A stretch of DNA of 64,000 nucleotides, from assembly GCA_001599595.1 (NCBI GenBank), contig BCHH01000002.1:1950053-2014052 (forward strand), written 5' to 3'. A program made the translations under genes and the position numbers. Source of the stretch: Beverwykella pulmonaria (taxonomy: Eukaryota > Ascomycota > Dothideomycetes > Pleosporales > Melanommataceae). Shown here one piece after another: positions 1 to 10,923 of this stretch (within the stretch, counting starts at the first letter, position 1; every line of letters starts with the position of its first letter). The notes below the pieces were generated by a model. The model was given only the letters and a program-made list of their open reading frames with translations, made no database searches and was not told where the DNA came from.

Positions 1-1
1 C

Positions 2-1429
2 TTTGTGTTCAATAGACCGCTTTATCTTATTCCAAGCCTCGATACAGCGCTCCAACAGTGCATCGAGCTGGGCCTCAATAGTTGTTCGAGATGATAGAGA
101 GCCTATTTCTGTGTCGACATGGTCGAGAACAAATCCGTGAGCCTGTATTGTCCGCTTCTCCTCACCCGCGCAGAATATCGTACCACGATACGTGGTACGA
201 TAGTATGTGATATGAGTAGGGATGAATAGAGGATACAGCTTGGGGGATGATTTGGCATAATGTCGAAAGTTGGTATTTGATCGTTTAAACGGCATAACAA
301 GGCGCTCTTCTCGGAAATCTGGCGTCCAGGTCGGAATTTTTACTTTGCGCTTTGTATTTTCCACAGCCCTGGGAATAACTTCGAAGAGATCCAAGCTACA
401 GGTTCCCTCTATTATTGAGGTGGCGGTATCAATCATAGCTACCTCTAGGGAAGAATCATATGATGGTGTTAGATTGATACCAGTATCAAAATTAAGCCCA
501 AAGAACGCATAAAGTCGATCGAGCGGCTCTGATGTTTTTGCCCGGGGTGCCAAGTGAGACAACGTCTGCTCAATGGGCAAGTGAGGATGATCATTTTTTC
601 TGTGCTGTTCAGTGTAACGATGATACATGATGCGTATGATGTCAACTACTGCGTCGGCCCCATCTATATCTTTGACCTTTGCATGAAGTTCCGAAAGAGA
701 TATAGTACGCGCTTGATCCGGAGGCGTCCACATCGTGGCCAGGATGAACAGTGCTGACGGGGGTAGCACAATTTCCTGGAAGACCCATCCTCTTTGGAAC
801 CACTCTGACTGCAATATCTCAAGCCAGAAACTTCCCGTAGAGGATCCACTAGATCTAGTCACCTTGCGCAAACGGTGTATAAGATGCCTCATGGTTGAAG
901 TTTTTGGGACCAATGTGTCTTTTGATGTTTGGCTCTGCTCAAGATCGTCTGCGGAAGAGACCAATGTGTCTTTTGATGATTGGTTCTGCTCAAGATCGTC
1001 TGTGGAAGAAAGTTCAACGTCGGGCTTGGTCATTTGACCAAGCCATACAAGAACACGAGAACACGAAGTGTATATCTTGCCCATAAGCTTAACTTGATGA
1101 CCTCGCTCGTTCCTGTCCTCTTGATCAATACAAATCTGGTCGATCCACAGATGTCTGGTTGAACATTGTCTTTCCACGAAAGGTAGAGCGTCTTTCAATA
1201 ACTTTGTGATGCGCAGAAACTTGCCGTCCTCAAGTGTCACCATCTCACTCTGATCAGGTGAACCCCATACATAGGAAAGAGCCTCGTAACAGGGGGCCTC
1301 ATTGAATGTTGTTTCAATCAACGAGTAATGGCACGGAGCGTTCGTATCATCAGGAGGAGGTCCAAATTTCAAAAGTCGAAAGCTCAATGGTGTCTCCAGC
1401 TTCTGATAGCTATAGAATAGATTCTGCAT
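2..1429 (-). CDS. HET-domain protein, partial (runs off the left edge)
   Basis: The reading frame is open from an ATG at 1429 to the window edge (476 codons, no intron needed). A TAA lies two codons upstream of that ATG, so the start is well fixed. The N-terminal half holds a heterokaryon incompatibility (HET, PF06985) domain: YEALSYVWG at residues 48-56, LWIDQICIDQ at about 94-103, then NER, QV, MG, IY and VLVWLG, and further on WFQRGWVFQE. Family knowledge: HET proteins trigger cell death after non-self fusion. Residues 141-174 are two tandem copies of a 17-residue unit in the loop just after the HET core. The C-terminal end is outside the window, so partner domains cannot be judged. Confidence 0.9.
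   Translation of the reverse strand, partial: MQNLFYSYQKLETPLSFRLLKFGPPPDDTNAPCHYSLIETTFNEAPCYEALSYVWGSPDQSEMVTLEDGKFLRITKLLKDALPFVERQCSTRHLWIDQICIDQEDRNERGHQVKLMGKIYTSCSRVLVWLGQMTKPDVELSSTDDLEQNQSSKDTLVSSADDLEQSQTSKDTLVPKTSTMRHLIHRLRKVTRSSGSSTGSFWLEILQSEWFQRGWVFQEIVLPPSALFILATMWTPPDQARTISLSELHAKVKDIDGADAVVDIIRIMYHRYTEQHRKNDHPHLPIEQTLSHLAPRAKTSEPLDRLYAFFGLNFDTGINLTPSYDSSLEVAMIDTATSIIEGTCSLDLFEVIPRAVENTKRKVKIPTWTPDFREERLVMPFKRSNTNFRHYAKSSPKLYPLFIPTHITYYRTTYRGTIFCAGEEKRTIQAHGFVLDHVDTEIGSLSSRTTIEAQLDALLERCIEAWNKIKRSIEHK
908..1009 (-). repeat. Tandem duplication, 2 x 51 bp, inside the HET gene
   Basis: Two head-to-tail 51-base copies (908-958 and 959-1009) differ at only a few bases and encode two similar 17-residue units (core SSADDLEQSQTSKDTLV). 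The period is a multiple of three, so the frame is kept. It sits in a polar, probably disordered insert of the HET protein. Confidence 0.85.
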
Positions 1430-2982
1430 CGCTTAACACAGTCGATTTATCTTGACAAAGGGGTTGGCTACCGGATGAGCCCACTGGTGGTTCACCAGAT
1501 ATGACACATGAGGATCTGGTGATCCCTGGTCAGGCTGGGACATGTTTCAGGAGAAGTGGCGGTAACTTTCTCTCAATTTTTGGGCTGAAAGATGGTAATC
1601 TGGAGTAAGTCATGCACGTTCCTGTGCTGGAGGAATAGGCAGACTCGACTGCGTGAGGTATCTAAACAGGTTAACACCTGGTTTAAACGCAGCAGCAGCC
1701 GAGCTGAAGAGACGAGCTAGCTCGCTTGTTCATCGAGCACGCTAATCCTACCTATCGAGGTTAGCGAATATAGGGGAAGAAAGGCTGCGAAGCTGTACCT
1801 AAGAAATACTTCTGATCGAGAGACAGCGCCGTGAGTCGGATGTTAGAGTTTCGATTTGAGAGGTCAAGCAAGTTCAGCTCTGGCGGCGAGTGGCTGATTA
1901 AGTAGCCCGCCCTGCAAAGCGCTAGTAAACTGGGCTGACTGGGATCGTTCTCAGCTGGTTGGGATCGTTAGCCGCACACCATGGGATCATCCTCAGCCGC
2001 ATACTCATGTCGGGAGTCTCCACTGGTGACGAAACAGGGTATACAACCAATGGCAGCCAATATGCCCCTCCAAACTCTCCTAATAGAAGGCGTGTGGGAC
2101 AACAAAAGGAAATACTAGAGGGGAGATTCAATCGCTCTATGAGCAAGGAGGCATGTGAGCGCCGCAGATAGCAAGTGCAAGCAGCTGAGTATGAATCTCC
2201 GGGGGCGTCTCATGAAGGTAAAAGCTCATGATGGGGATAACTACCATGGATGAGGCTCTATTACAAAAATTACATCTCATCTTCCACCTCTGACAATGAA
2301 AATGAAGGTGTAGGCAAAATTTCGGCTGCGAAGGCATATTGGCTGTGGAGACTCCTGATGATCTCTATACCCTCATTGGGCGGCTAGAAAGCGACTTCCG
2401 ACTTGAGTATACGTCACTCTTTTAGGGATCTTCCTCTTTTACATGTAATTAGCTTCATCTTCGATCTACGATCAAATCTGAGGGAGGTGTGTAAGCTTCT
2501 GCAGTACTGACTCGTCTGCTGTACCTATCTATATAGCTGTCTCAGCTGATCGAACCTCACCAAGGGTTCAATACACATCTTCATACTGCTTGATGACCAC
2601 AACTCTGTTTACATAATTCATTGCGCACATTTTCTGACATCGCAATGTACATCACTAGATCCCAATAACTAAATAGCTGCCTTTAATCTTATATTGCTAC
2701 TATCATCATACCATACACTTGGCCGAAAAAGTTTCATCTTGCCTGAAGATCTTTGTTTCGAGGGCGACGTTCCGTATATCTCATCAAACACTTGGCGCGA
2801 CGGCAAGCGTTTGAGAACATCTCTCACCACCCTAACATTTTTCTCTTCCTCACTTTCTCTTCCTTCAATTCCCAAAGAAACACGTCCACTCTCGATCGAT
2901 ATTCCGAACTGCAAGAGTGTGCGGTCTACGAACTAGGCCTGTGTATAGAGTACCAAGACGCGGACCTGCACGCCCGCCAAGG
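1430..2982. other. Intergenic, no gene recognised
   Basis: About 1.55 kb between the start of the HET gene and the start of the UstYa-like gene. It should hold the upstream regions of both, since they diverge. I found only short chance frames, no recognisable protein fragment, and no candidate RiPP precursor (signal peptide followed by Kex2-bounded repeats) to go with the UstYa-like oxidase. Confidence 0.5.
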
Positions 2983-4001
2983 ATGAAGGACGACCTCCCC
3001 CAGTACTCTCCGCTTCGCAACAATCACCAGCACGACTTAGACTCCAGCACCGACATCGAAGAACTAGAATCCTCCAGCCAACCCAGCAGACCTCGGCCCC
3101 GAAGGCATCGAAGGAAAACCCTCTGGTCCAGAATAAAAAGTTATCGATGGATACTCGACACAGCATTGTTACTCGTGATTGTGGGATTATTGGTGGAGAA
3201 GAGATGGAGTAAAAAATATCATGATAGTGGGAAGAAGCAGAAGGGACATCGGTATGAGTTGGCTGGGGATGTAACGGGGTTTGCGCCCAGATGTGAGTAC
3301 CACTTTACCCCTCAGGGGATGGATATGAATTGAAGTACGGTGTTTGCATGGGAGGTGCTGATTAGAAGCGCTACAGTTTCCCAACAAATCACAACCTTCA
3401 CACCAAACCACACCTTCGCGCCCGAAAACCCAACTCAATTCTGGAGCCAAGAAACGCAGGACGCGTGGTTGAGCATCGTTCCCAGTACATCTTCCCCCTC
3501 ATCTCCTCTCTCCACTCGTCTCTCCCTGCTCTTCCCTCTCGCGTCCCCTATCCTTATATCTCTTTCCACCTGCTAACACTCGCTACAGAGGGCCTCGGCT
3601 ACCTCCTCATCCGCGACCCCCACCTCTACACCGACCTTCCCCACCCCATCCACGACTTCCCCGACTCCACCGTCTACACTACCTCAATAACGCACCAACT
3701 GCACTGCCTGTACACCATACTCGACGCATACAACAAGCTCTCGGTGTTCTCCAACGCCTCGCTAATCGACATGCCCTGGCACATCAACCACTGCTTCGAG
3801 TACATGCGGCAGTCCATCATGTGCGCGGGGGACGTCGCGCTGGAGGGGGCGGCCACCACGTTTCCACTGGGTGAAAACGGGGAAGATAAAGGAGGTAGTG
3901 ATGGTTGGGATGCGAAACATGTGTGTAAAGATTACGGGGAGGTGTATGAGTATCTTGAGAAGGAAGCGATTCCGGGGGCGGAGAAGTGGATTCGTTCGTG
4001 A
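2983..4001 (+). CDS. UstYa-like (DUF3328) oxidase, membrane-anchored
   Basis: Three exons, 2983-3292, 3377-3484 and 3589-4001, give 276 residues in frame; donors are GTGAGT and GTACAT, acceptors ACAG. The order matches the DUF3328/UstYa family: a polar N-terminus, one transmembrane helix at about residues 55-70 (LDTALLLVIVGLLV), a VPKGLGYLL segment, then the two diagnostic HxxHC motifs, HQLHC (175-179) and HINHC (204-208), followed by the usual EYMRQSIMCAGD stretch. Family knowledge: UstYa proteins are copper- or haem-independent-looking oxidases acting in cyclic RiPP (ustiloxin, phomopsin) and other secondary pathways. No precursor or partner enzyme lies nearby, so the substrate is unknown. 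An alternative in-frame ATG at 2917 would add 22 residues; 2983 is preferred because the sequence before it is unlike the family. Confidence 0.88.
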
Positions 4002-4432
4002 TAGGATACCAAAATGGAAGGGTTGTGTTTGTGGTTGTAATGATTTCGGTTGTGTATTTGCACGCGACGATATAGATGACTGCCGATTTTTGGCACTTCT
4101 TTCGCGACGTTATTGAATGAGTTCGAAAGAAGTAGACTCGCCCTGAGTTAGATTGTGGAGAGAAGCTCGGGGCTCGCGAAAAACCCGGGATGCAGACCTA
4201 TATTAGATATGTAAGCTATTAACGCTCACTACCAACTTAACTAAGCTATGGAATAAAACACACTTGGGCATCGATCCTCCACGCATGATCTATGTTCGTG
4301 TTGGGAAATAGACATACTTCAGTAGTCATCGAGCCGGCTCTTGCATTTTCATTTCTGATCTTTAGCTGGACCACATGTTTCGTAGCCACACCTTACGCCC
4401 TCTAGCAACACTGGACGCCTCACTGAAAAGCC
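4002..4432. other. Intergenic between convergent genes
   Basis: Shared 3' region of the UstYa-like gene and the 683-residue gene. Nothing else seen. Confidence 0.5.
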
Positions 4433-6484
4433 TCACTCTACAATCCTAATGTGCCGATTTGCATTGGCCGGCTGGGAAACAAGCATCGAGGCCGAACTGG
4501 TGCTCTTGAGGGCCTTGGTTGCAGCCGATTTCGCTGCCAGAGAAGGTAACGATTGATCCAGATCATCCTTTGGGGGTGAGGGTGTGGTGGTGAGATTATG
4601 AATCTCCCTCGCAGAAGAAATAGCATGATTCCGATTATGTGAGTACATCCGTTTCTTCGCTATACACACAGAGTCTCGGTGCATAAAGAGCTCTGGGGAG
4701 ACGCCACCAGCATCGAAGATTCGAGATCGAGCAAGTGTCATCGAGTCGCGGTGGCCACGGAACTTAAGGTCAGATTCTTCCATGTTTGAAAGTCGACGAA
4801 GGGAGGGTGGTTTCCGAGTCCTGCTGCTTACCCCTACAATGTTTCCTGGCCGGACACCTAGAGCCCCTAGGTCTGGAACTACATACGAGCTGTGCTTCAA
4901 GCCAGTCTTCTCAAGCAGGTCGGTCGCCTTTGGTGACTCCGGCTCATCATCTGCCAAAGAGGCAGATTTAGATCTAGGAGCGCTACCAGGCCGCGAATTA
5001 CGGCGAGACGGGTTTCCATTCGTCCTTTTGCTGTCAGGGGGGGCGATGGGAAATAAATCGTCGTCTTCGACGGCGCAGTCATGTCGAAGGGTGTGACTAT
5101 CATCGTCAGGAAACACGACGATCTGTGAAGTGAGGAGCTCCGCAGGATTTCCTTTGACCAAAGACCGTTCTGCAAGTTTGGTGTTCACACACTGCAGTCC
5201 ACGCGAGGCTGCAGGACTTGCCGCGCGGAGAGCCCGGCTTGCAGACGAACTGCGTCGATGGAGGCGAATATTGTGTTCCAATGGCACATCATCCCAGACG
5301 ACTTCATAACAACCACTTTTCGACTCCACAATCTGCATGGTCATGGTAACTGGATCTATACCACACTCGTCCGGTGGATGAGTATCGCCGTTGCTCCAAG
5401 ATGGTGCGATGGCAACCACGTGCACATCAGTCCTGGTAACTGCAGTATCTGCAGGTACGCTCTTTGTCATTGAATTAATACAGGATGGTACTCGTGAGAC
5501 GACTTTCGCTGGCTTAGCATCACTTGCATCTTCCCAAGTTTTCGACCAGTCGATGCTGTCCGTTGGACCTTGATTGATCTCGCCGTTCCATACCTTCAGC
5601 GGCGGAAGTGACAATAGTTTCTTTGATGCTACATCTTCAAAATACACTTTCTTGACTCGGTGGAGCTTCTGGGACTCATTAGGCCCGTTGGATGTCTCGT
5701 GTTGCCCATTTTGTGGCGTAGTAGCCGCGCTTTTGGACATGTGTTTTATGCACGGTTTCAAAGGAAGGCTCTTGCCAGATTTGTTTGCCTCTATTTTCAA
5801 TTGTGGCGTGGAAGATTGATCAAAGTTGGACCGGACTTGAAACCGCATGAGTCCGGGTCTATTTGGAGATTTTGGGTTTGTCCAATGGAATGGACCAGTA
5901 CCCGTGCGCACTCGCCGAACTCGATATAGCCTGATAGGGGGCCTTCCGATATGTTTCGTTTTCGTAATCAGTCGTCTCTGCAATGTTGCCGAGTCTATTG
6001 TCAGATCATGATATTGCGACTTTGTGATGTCGGGGCCAAGATTGGTGGTTGAATGTCGTAATGACCGCGGCGGGACTCGTTCGTTTATTGGGAGCATGAA
6101 GGATAGATTGTTCTGGGGTGTTTTCTTCCTACTCTGGCTGCTTCTGTTGGCCTCACCGACACGAAATGCAGTTTGTCTGGAGCCCGCCGAATTCATGGAT
6201 GAATTGTGATAACGAGATCTGGTCTGCAGCTTCAGATCGCTAGATGAATATTTCAATGGCCTTTTGGATACTTTCAGTCTCGTAGCCTTGAGTTGCTCTT
6301 TCGTTCCTTCGTCGACTTTCTGGCTGTTGCTATTACCATCGCCAAGGGGCATGTGCTCCGACAGCAGTGGCTCGCATTCTTCAATAAAATGAAACGCGAA
6401 GACATCCAAGTCAGAGTCTTCGTCGACGGTAGGAATCAAAACTGAGTCGGCAATAGAGGGGTTATCGAAGAGAGATCCGGGCAT
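4433..6484 (-). CDS. Hypothetical disordered protein, 683 residues
   Basis: A single open frame of 684 codons from ATG at 6484 to TGA at 4433. I do not recognise a named domain. Most of the chain is rich in Ser, Pro, Lys and Arg and looks disordered. The N-terminus is acidic. Near the C-terminus two similar motifs occur about 25 residues apart, GHRDSMTLARSR (from about residue 577) and MHRDSVCIAKKRM, suggesting a small duplicated, conserved element. Length and lack of stops over 2 kb support a real gene. An upstream exon is possible but no convincing splice junction was found. No membrane segment or signal peptide is seen. Function is unknown; a cytosolic or nuclear regulatory scaffold is only a guess. 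Confidence 0.65.
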   Translation of the reverse strand: MPGSLFDNPSIADSVLIPTVDEDSDLDVFAFHFIEECEPLLSEHMPLGDGNSNSQKVDEGTKEQLKATRLKVSKRPLKYSSSDLKLQTRSRYHNSSMNSAGSRQTAFRVGEANRSSQSRKKTPQNNLSFMLPINERVPPRSLRHSTTNLGPDITKSQYHDLTIDSATLQRRLITKTKHIGRPPIRLYRVRRVRTGTGPFHWTNPKSPNRPGLMRFQVRSNFDQSSTPQLKIEANKSGKSLPLKPCIKHMSKSAATTPQNGQHETSNGPNESQKLHRVKKVYFEDVASKKLLSLPPLKVWNGEINQGPTDSIDWSKTWEDASDAKPAKVVSRVPSCINSMTKSVPADTAVTRTDVHVVAIAPSWSNGDTHPPDECGIDPVTMTMQIVESKSGCYEVVWDDVPLEHNIRLHRRSSSASRALRAASPAASRGLQCVNTKLAERSLVKGNPAELLTSQIVVFPDDDSHTLRHDCAVEDDDLFPIAPPDSKRTNGNPSRRNSRPGSAPRSKSASLADDEPESPKATDLLEKTGLKHSSYVVPDLGALGVRPGNIVGVSSRTRKPPSLRRLSNMEESDLKFRGHRDSMTLARSRIFDAGGVSPELFMHRDSVCIAKKRMYSHNRNHAISSAREIHNLTTTPSPPKDDLDQSLPSLAAKSAATKALKSTSSASMLVSQPANANRHIRIVE

Positions 6485-7711
6485 TGTTTTCTCTTGCGAT
6501 GCCGCGGAACGATGAAGTCGCGTGAAGCTGAATCTGAGTGTAGGATTGGGTCGAGAGCGCCTTGTAGGATGGCCAAGACACTACAGTCGTGGATAATGAT
6601 GGCTTCAAGAGAACGTATGGAACACGTGGTCCGGATGGAGAGTTGGATAGTACGAGACTGGACGGAAGCGTGGGCAAGAAGCATGTTATAAGTTGCATGG
6701 CGAGCGGGTGGACAAACGAGCGAGGAAAGGGCAGTGTATTCATCCATACACGGCTCCTTCCCCAGACCAACCATGTGCTCTAGCACCTTATCAGAGGCGC
6801 TTGCCATCGCGCGGTATGTAGAGCGAGGTTCGGCGGCCGCATACCTAGATTAGTTATCGCTTCAGTCTGTAAAATTAGTGGTTCGAATGTACACAACTAT
6901 TCAACTGCCTTCCAAGAATCCTCAGCTCCATCTCATTGATCGACTGTCGATCTCACGATAGATCCACGAAAACTCCTAAACTTGCACTGCGGGGAGGTCC
7001 AGACTGCCCAAGCACTTGAGTAGTAGAGAAAAGCAAAAGTTACCATGCTGATGGGTCGCGAAGCTCGCTTAACTGACCAACGGAAAGAGGAACTCGTGAC
7101 TGGATGATACATTATGTGACCCTACGTGAGTGATGCTGAAATGCTTAAATCAGATAACACGTTGCTAAGATCAAAGTGATTATCCTATGGGGCTTACTGG
7201 AAGACTGAGAATTGAAGTCGTGTGAATGTTATGTGGTCCATGCCGCTATCGACGAGCCCGTCAGCGCATGAGACATGAGTGATAGTGGTATCAATTAAGC
7301 CCCTAAGCCCTCCAGCAGAGTTTCGTCAATGGAAGTAAGCAATTCCGGATGATCGTATGTTGTTGGTGCGCTCTGAAAGTAGGCGACGAAAAATCGTTGG
7401 ACAAAAGACGCTAGTATATCCAAAGTTTAGACCTTACATTAATGACCATACCTGTCTTGTGAGAGGGACGATTCCATATACGTCCCTTGCAAATCCCCCC
7501 TAGAAAAATTCTCGCAAGGATAGTAGGCAAATGATACTCTAATGATTAATGAGGTGAGTAACCGTAGAAGGGACTTCACACCTCAGCAGCAGCTCCACTC
7601 CTACCACTCTCCCGACCTCTTTCTCCATTTCAATCCCTTTCCATCTCCGTGTTAATTTCTTCAACCCTCACACATCTCTTCCACTCCTAACTCCTAGCTC
7701 CCAACTCCCCC
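6485..7711. other. Intergenic, no gene recognised
   Basis: About 1.2 kb. The part next to 6484 should hold the 5' region of the 683-residue gene; the rest lies 3' of the DUF7704 gene. Frames at 6436-6807 on the minus strand overlap the start of the neighbour and show no domain. Confidence 0.45.
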
Positions 7712-8321
7712 TCATCGCCCTACCCTCCCAAACAACCCCAACAACGTCGCCACGCGATTAACATGCAAAAACGCACTAACACCGATATTCCCCCACATCA
7801 TATCATTCCACTCCCCTACATTCCAGAACGTCTCCGGCCCCATTACTGCATAACTGGCATAGATGTGTCCGAGGTCCGCAAGCGCAATAATTGCAAGATA
7901 CCACTTCGCGACGCGGGTTTCCCTCGTAATAGCCGTACACAGGACAGCTAGTGCACCGAGAAGGAGGAAGATATTGCCGATGGTAAGGGCGAGGATTTCG
8001 GCAGCAGGCGTAAGGGTGGAGGTGGAGGAGGGGTATTGGGAGGAGACGAAGACGGAGGGCGTGCGGAAGGCGGAGTTCCAGCCGCCAATCCTGTGTGGAC
8101 AAATATCAGGAGGAGGTTGCTTTGACGTAGCGAGACAGACAAAAGAATGAAATGCTGCATGCAACTTTAGGGAAACCGGCACTAATCGTGCAATGCACAC
8201 ATAGAAAAAGCGCTACTCTATAGCAACGCAAAAAACACAAGTTTAGCACTTACAAAGCAATCGGCTCCAGATACGTGAACAGCAGCGCGGGCCAAATCGG
8301 GAGAATAGTTCCGAGAGCCAT
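7712..8321 (-). CDS. DUF7704 family membrane protein
   Basis: Two exons, 8254-8321 and 7712-8090, encode 148 residues; donor GTAAGT at 8253, acceptor CACAG before 8090, phase 2. The N-terminus MALGTILPIWPALLFTYLEP and the C-terminal block FWNVGEWNDMMWGNIGVSAF match the small fungal DUF7704 family. Four hydrophobic segments are visible: one at the N-terminus, one around LTIGNIFLLLGALAVLC, one around WYLAIIALADLGHIY and one at the C-terminus. These proteins are of unknown function. The reading frame also extends upstream of the acceptor without the first exon, but the family N-terminus is only obtained with the spliced model. Confidence 0.85.
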
Positions 8322-8781
8322 CAACGCAATCTTCTCTTTGTACACACAGAATTCGAATCAGAATAACGATATCCTTATTCTACACTGTTAGTTGGAGCGA
8401 AGAAAGGAAAATGATGATGATCAGGGCGAGGGAGTGCACTTGAAGTCCCCGCAAATCCGGGGTTAGATCTTACGCCGCAGTGGCACGGGTGTGAGAAATT
8501 AGCGCAATTCTGAGTATATGTAGGATGCGCGGTATTGTTGGAAAATACAATTTATTGGCTCACGGTTAGTCGCTTTGATTTTGTTGCTGTTCAGAGAGTG
8601 TGAGATCGCTATCGTGGTCTCGATTGAAAAAAATAATTAGCGAAGGTGTAGCAAGCCCATTTAGAGTGAGGGATGGGCTGGAACAAGCCGTCATTTGCAC
8701 ATGAATACATTTTACATTGTCTATTGTACAGCCCTCCTCTTCATTGCCTTTCTCTAAATGCCGGTTGCATACCAGACATGC
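8322..8781. other. Intergenic, upstream region of DUF7704 gene
   Basis: Lies between the DUF7704 start and the 3' end of the mL50 gene on the same strand. No motif worth naming was found. Confidence 0.4.
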
Positions 8782-10830
8782 TCAAGAAGCCTGTGCTGCC
8801 CACTCATCCCTTCTGTCCCTTATCGCCTTCTCTTTCTCCTCCCTCTCCCTCTCCATTTCCCTCGCAACATCCGGCGGAATCACTTCACCAAACGCCAGAA
8901 CCTTACTCGACCCAGGGGGAGAATGCGCATTCTTATACGGCCATTTTAGCCTCCGCTGGGACTCGAGATCTCTCTCTGCCAGCGCAAATTCGATAACCTT
9001 ATCGAGACCGATCTGTCTGTGTTTATGATACGACTTCAGTCTCTTGGGGCGCACGCTGACATTAGGGAGAGTGAGGAGTTCGTCCATTCCGGGTTTCCTT
9101 TTACGTGTAGGAAGAGGTTCGGATCGGGATTTGACGTGCGCGGCCTTCTTCTCGGTTTCTACACGAATCATGTCGAATAGCTTTTTGGGCTTGGGTTTCG
9201 AGGCCGCACAGAGCTGGCCGTAGAGATCGCCTAGAGTTTGAACAGAGTTGAGATGCGGGTCGGAAATGCGGATTCCGGTGAGTTGGGCTAGACGTTTCGT
9301 GAGCTACGGGTAGAGTGTTAGTTTAATGCTTGGGTAAGATGTTGACGGGCGAAGACTTACGGCGAACTTGATGGCAACATCTGCAAGTGAAGCATGTCTC
9401 CATTTGGCCTCTGGAGTGATAGTGGTGGCGGTTTCACTTGCAAGGGTAGTTGTTTTACCATAGATTGCTTGACGCATCGCAGCTACATTCTTTTCAGCTG
9501 CCTTGGTTGCGGCGTCGAGAATGGTGTGGCGCATTGTGGAGACATTCCTTTCAATCAATTCAGCAGAGGTTTCGAGGATTGTGTGACGCATGGCGGCAAC
9601 GGCTGCTTCGGATGCATGGGCTGAAGCTATGAGACTGGCGGGGGAGGGAGGGGGCATGGCGTCGACTTTGGGGGTTACGTCCATGGGCTTCGCGCGTGGC
9701 ACCGGCCTATTCGACATGAAGTCAAAGCGCTTGCCTGGGTCCACTTTGGCTATGGCAAACTTGTGAGGCTCTGTGCTTTCGGGCTGTGCGGGTGATTCCT
9801 CGATTTGTTCGAATTCCATGTCTTCGGCCGCGTCAGTTAAAGATTCCTCTGTTTCTGCCCATACCTTGGCAGGATCCCATGCTGGCACATCCTGCATCTT
9901 CTTCAACAATTTCTCGGCGGCCCTGCCTTCAGGGTAGGTGAGAGTCAAATCGCCGGTCGGAGACACGTACGTCTTTACTTCGGATATCCAGTGCGGCGGG
10001 TTGTATATGCCTTGATTGGGAAGAGTCGTAAGGTCCAGATCCATCCCGGCTTGCTTGAGAGTATAGACCTCGACAACGGCTTGTTGAAACTTCCGTCGGA
10101 TTTGAGTAAGATCTTTCAATTGTGTGACACGACCGAAACTATCCAAAATCAGCAACTGCTCCCATGGAAATACTAGTCCCGTGGGTCCCAATGAAGAGAG
10201 TATAGTATACCTGAACTCAGTATACGGCTTCCCCGTAACCTCCTGGAAAGTTTGCGCCATCATCAAATTCTCATCCCTCAGCGTATAAGGCGTGCCCGTC
10301 AAATCCTCAATTTCATCCGCCATCCTTAGACTCAGGGGCGTGTAAGTTTTCATCGTCAGAATCTCAAACTCAGCTGCCATTTTCTCCTCGTCCGTTTTCA
10401 GCTTCATATCCTTCCCGCCCACGACCCTCAATCCGTGGCCCGTCTCCGCCCTTCTATATAAAACCTCCAAGCCCTGATCTTTGGAAATCTCATTCCCGTC
10501 ATCATCCACAAGCACCTCCTCCTCTTCACCGTATTCTTCAGGCGATATCCGCACGGGCGAAGTCCGGTCATATGGGTCGACATGTGCCCCAATCGGCTCT
10601 GAGTCTCCTAGCAACCGCTTCTGCCATCGTCTCACGAAGGCTTGATGTTTCTTCTTGTCTTGCTTGTCCGAGAGGAGGAATTGCGGGGATGATGTCGTTG
10701 AGAAGGGTGCGAGGCCGTCGCGGGGTGTGAGGGCGGTTTGGCGCAGGGATGGGAAGCCCCGGGGCCGAAGTACATGAGGGGAGGATATAGGATTAACAAT
10801 TGACCGCTGGGGTCGCGTTATTCGGCGCAT
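8782..10830 (-). CDS. Mitochondrial large ribosomal subunit protein mL50-like
   Basis: Exons 9361-10830 and 8782-9303 join in phase 0 to give 663 residues. The start at 10830 opens a typical mitochondrial presequence, rich in Arg, Ser and Pro with no early acidic residues (MRRITRPQRSIVNPISSPHV). The second exon opens with LTKRLAQLTGIRISDPHL and then TLGDLYGQL, matching the ribosomal subunit 39S/mL50 family (PF10501). The C-terminus is charged and helical. Family knowledge: mL50 is part of the mitoribosome large subunit in the matrix. Just before the intron there are three 19-residue repeats built on MRHTIL. A CCAAT box lies about 85 bases upstream. The reading frame could begin further upstream at 11100, but those residues do not resemble a presequence. 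Subfamily assignment is from pattern memory and could be checked by profile search. Confidence 0.75.
9416..9586 (-). repeat. In-frame 57-bp repeats encoding 19-residue units in mL50
   Basis: The motif decoding to MRHTIL or MRQAI recurs with exact 57-base spacing (anchors at 9473, 9530 and 9587 on the plus strand). The three 19-residue units share MRxxI at the start; the first two end in ERNV and EKNV. The third unit is the most diverged. They look like a short amphipathic helical array. Confidence 0.7.
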
Positions 10831-10914
10831 TTCGTGGTGGATGATGGGAATGGAGGTGCTTAGGACTTTCAAAAAGTTCCGCGTTTTCGGAAAATTGTCG
10901 GCTGTGGGCTTTAG

Positions 10915-10919
10915 CCAAT
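10915..10919 (+). promoter_or_regulatory. CCAAT box upstream of mL50
   Basis: CCAATCAGC lies 85 bases upstream of the mL50 start. It matches the consensus of the HAP/CCAAT-binding complex, which commonly controls nuclear genes for mitochondrial proteins in fungi. Binding is inferred from sequence only. Confidence 0.4.
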
Positions 10920-10923
10920 CAGC

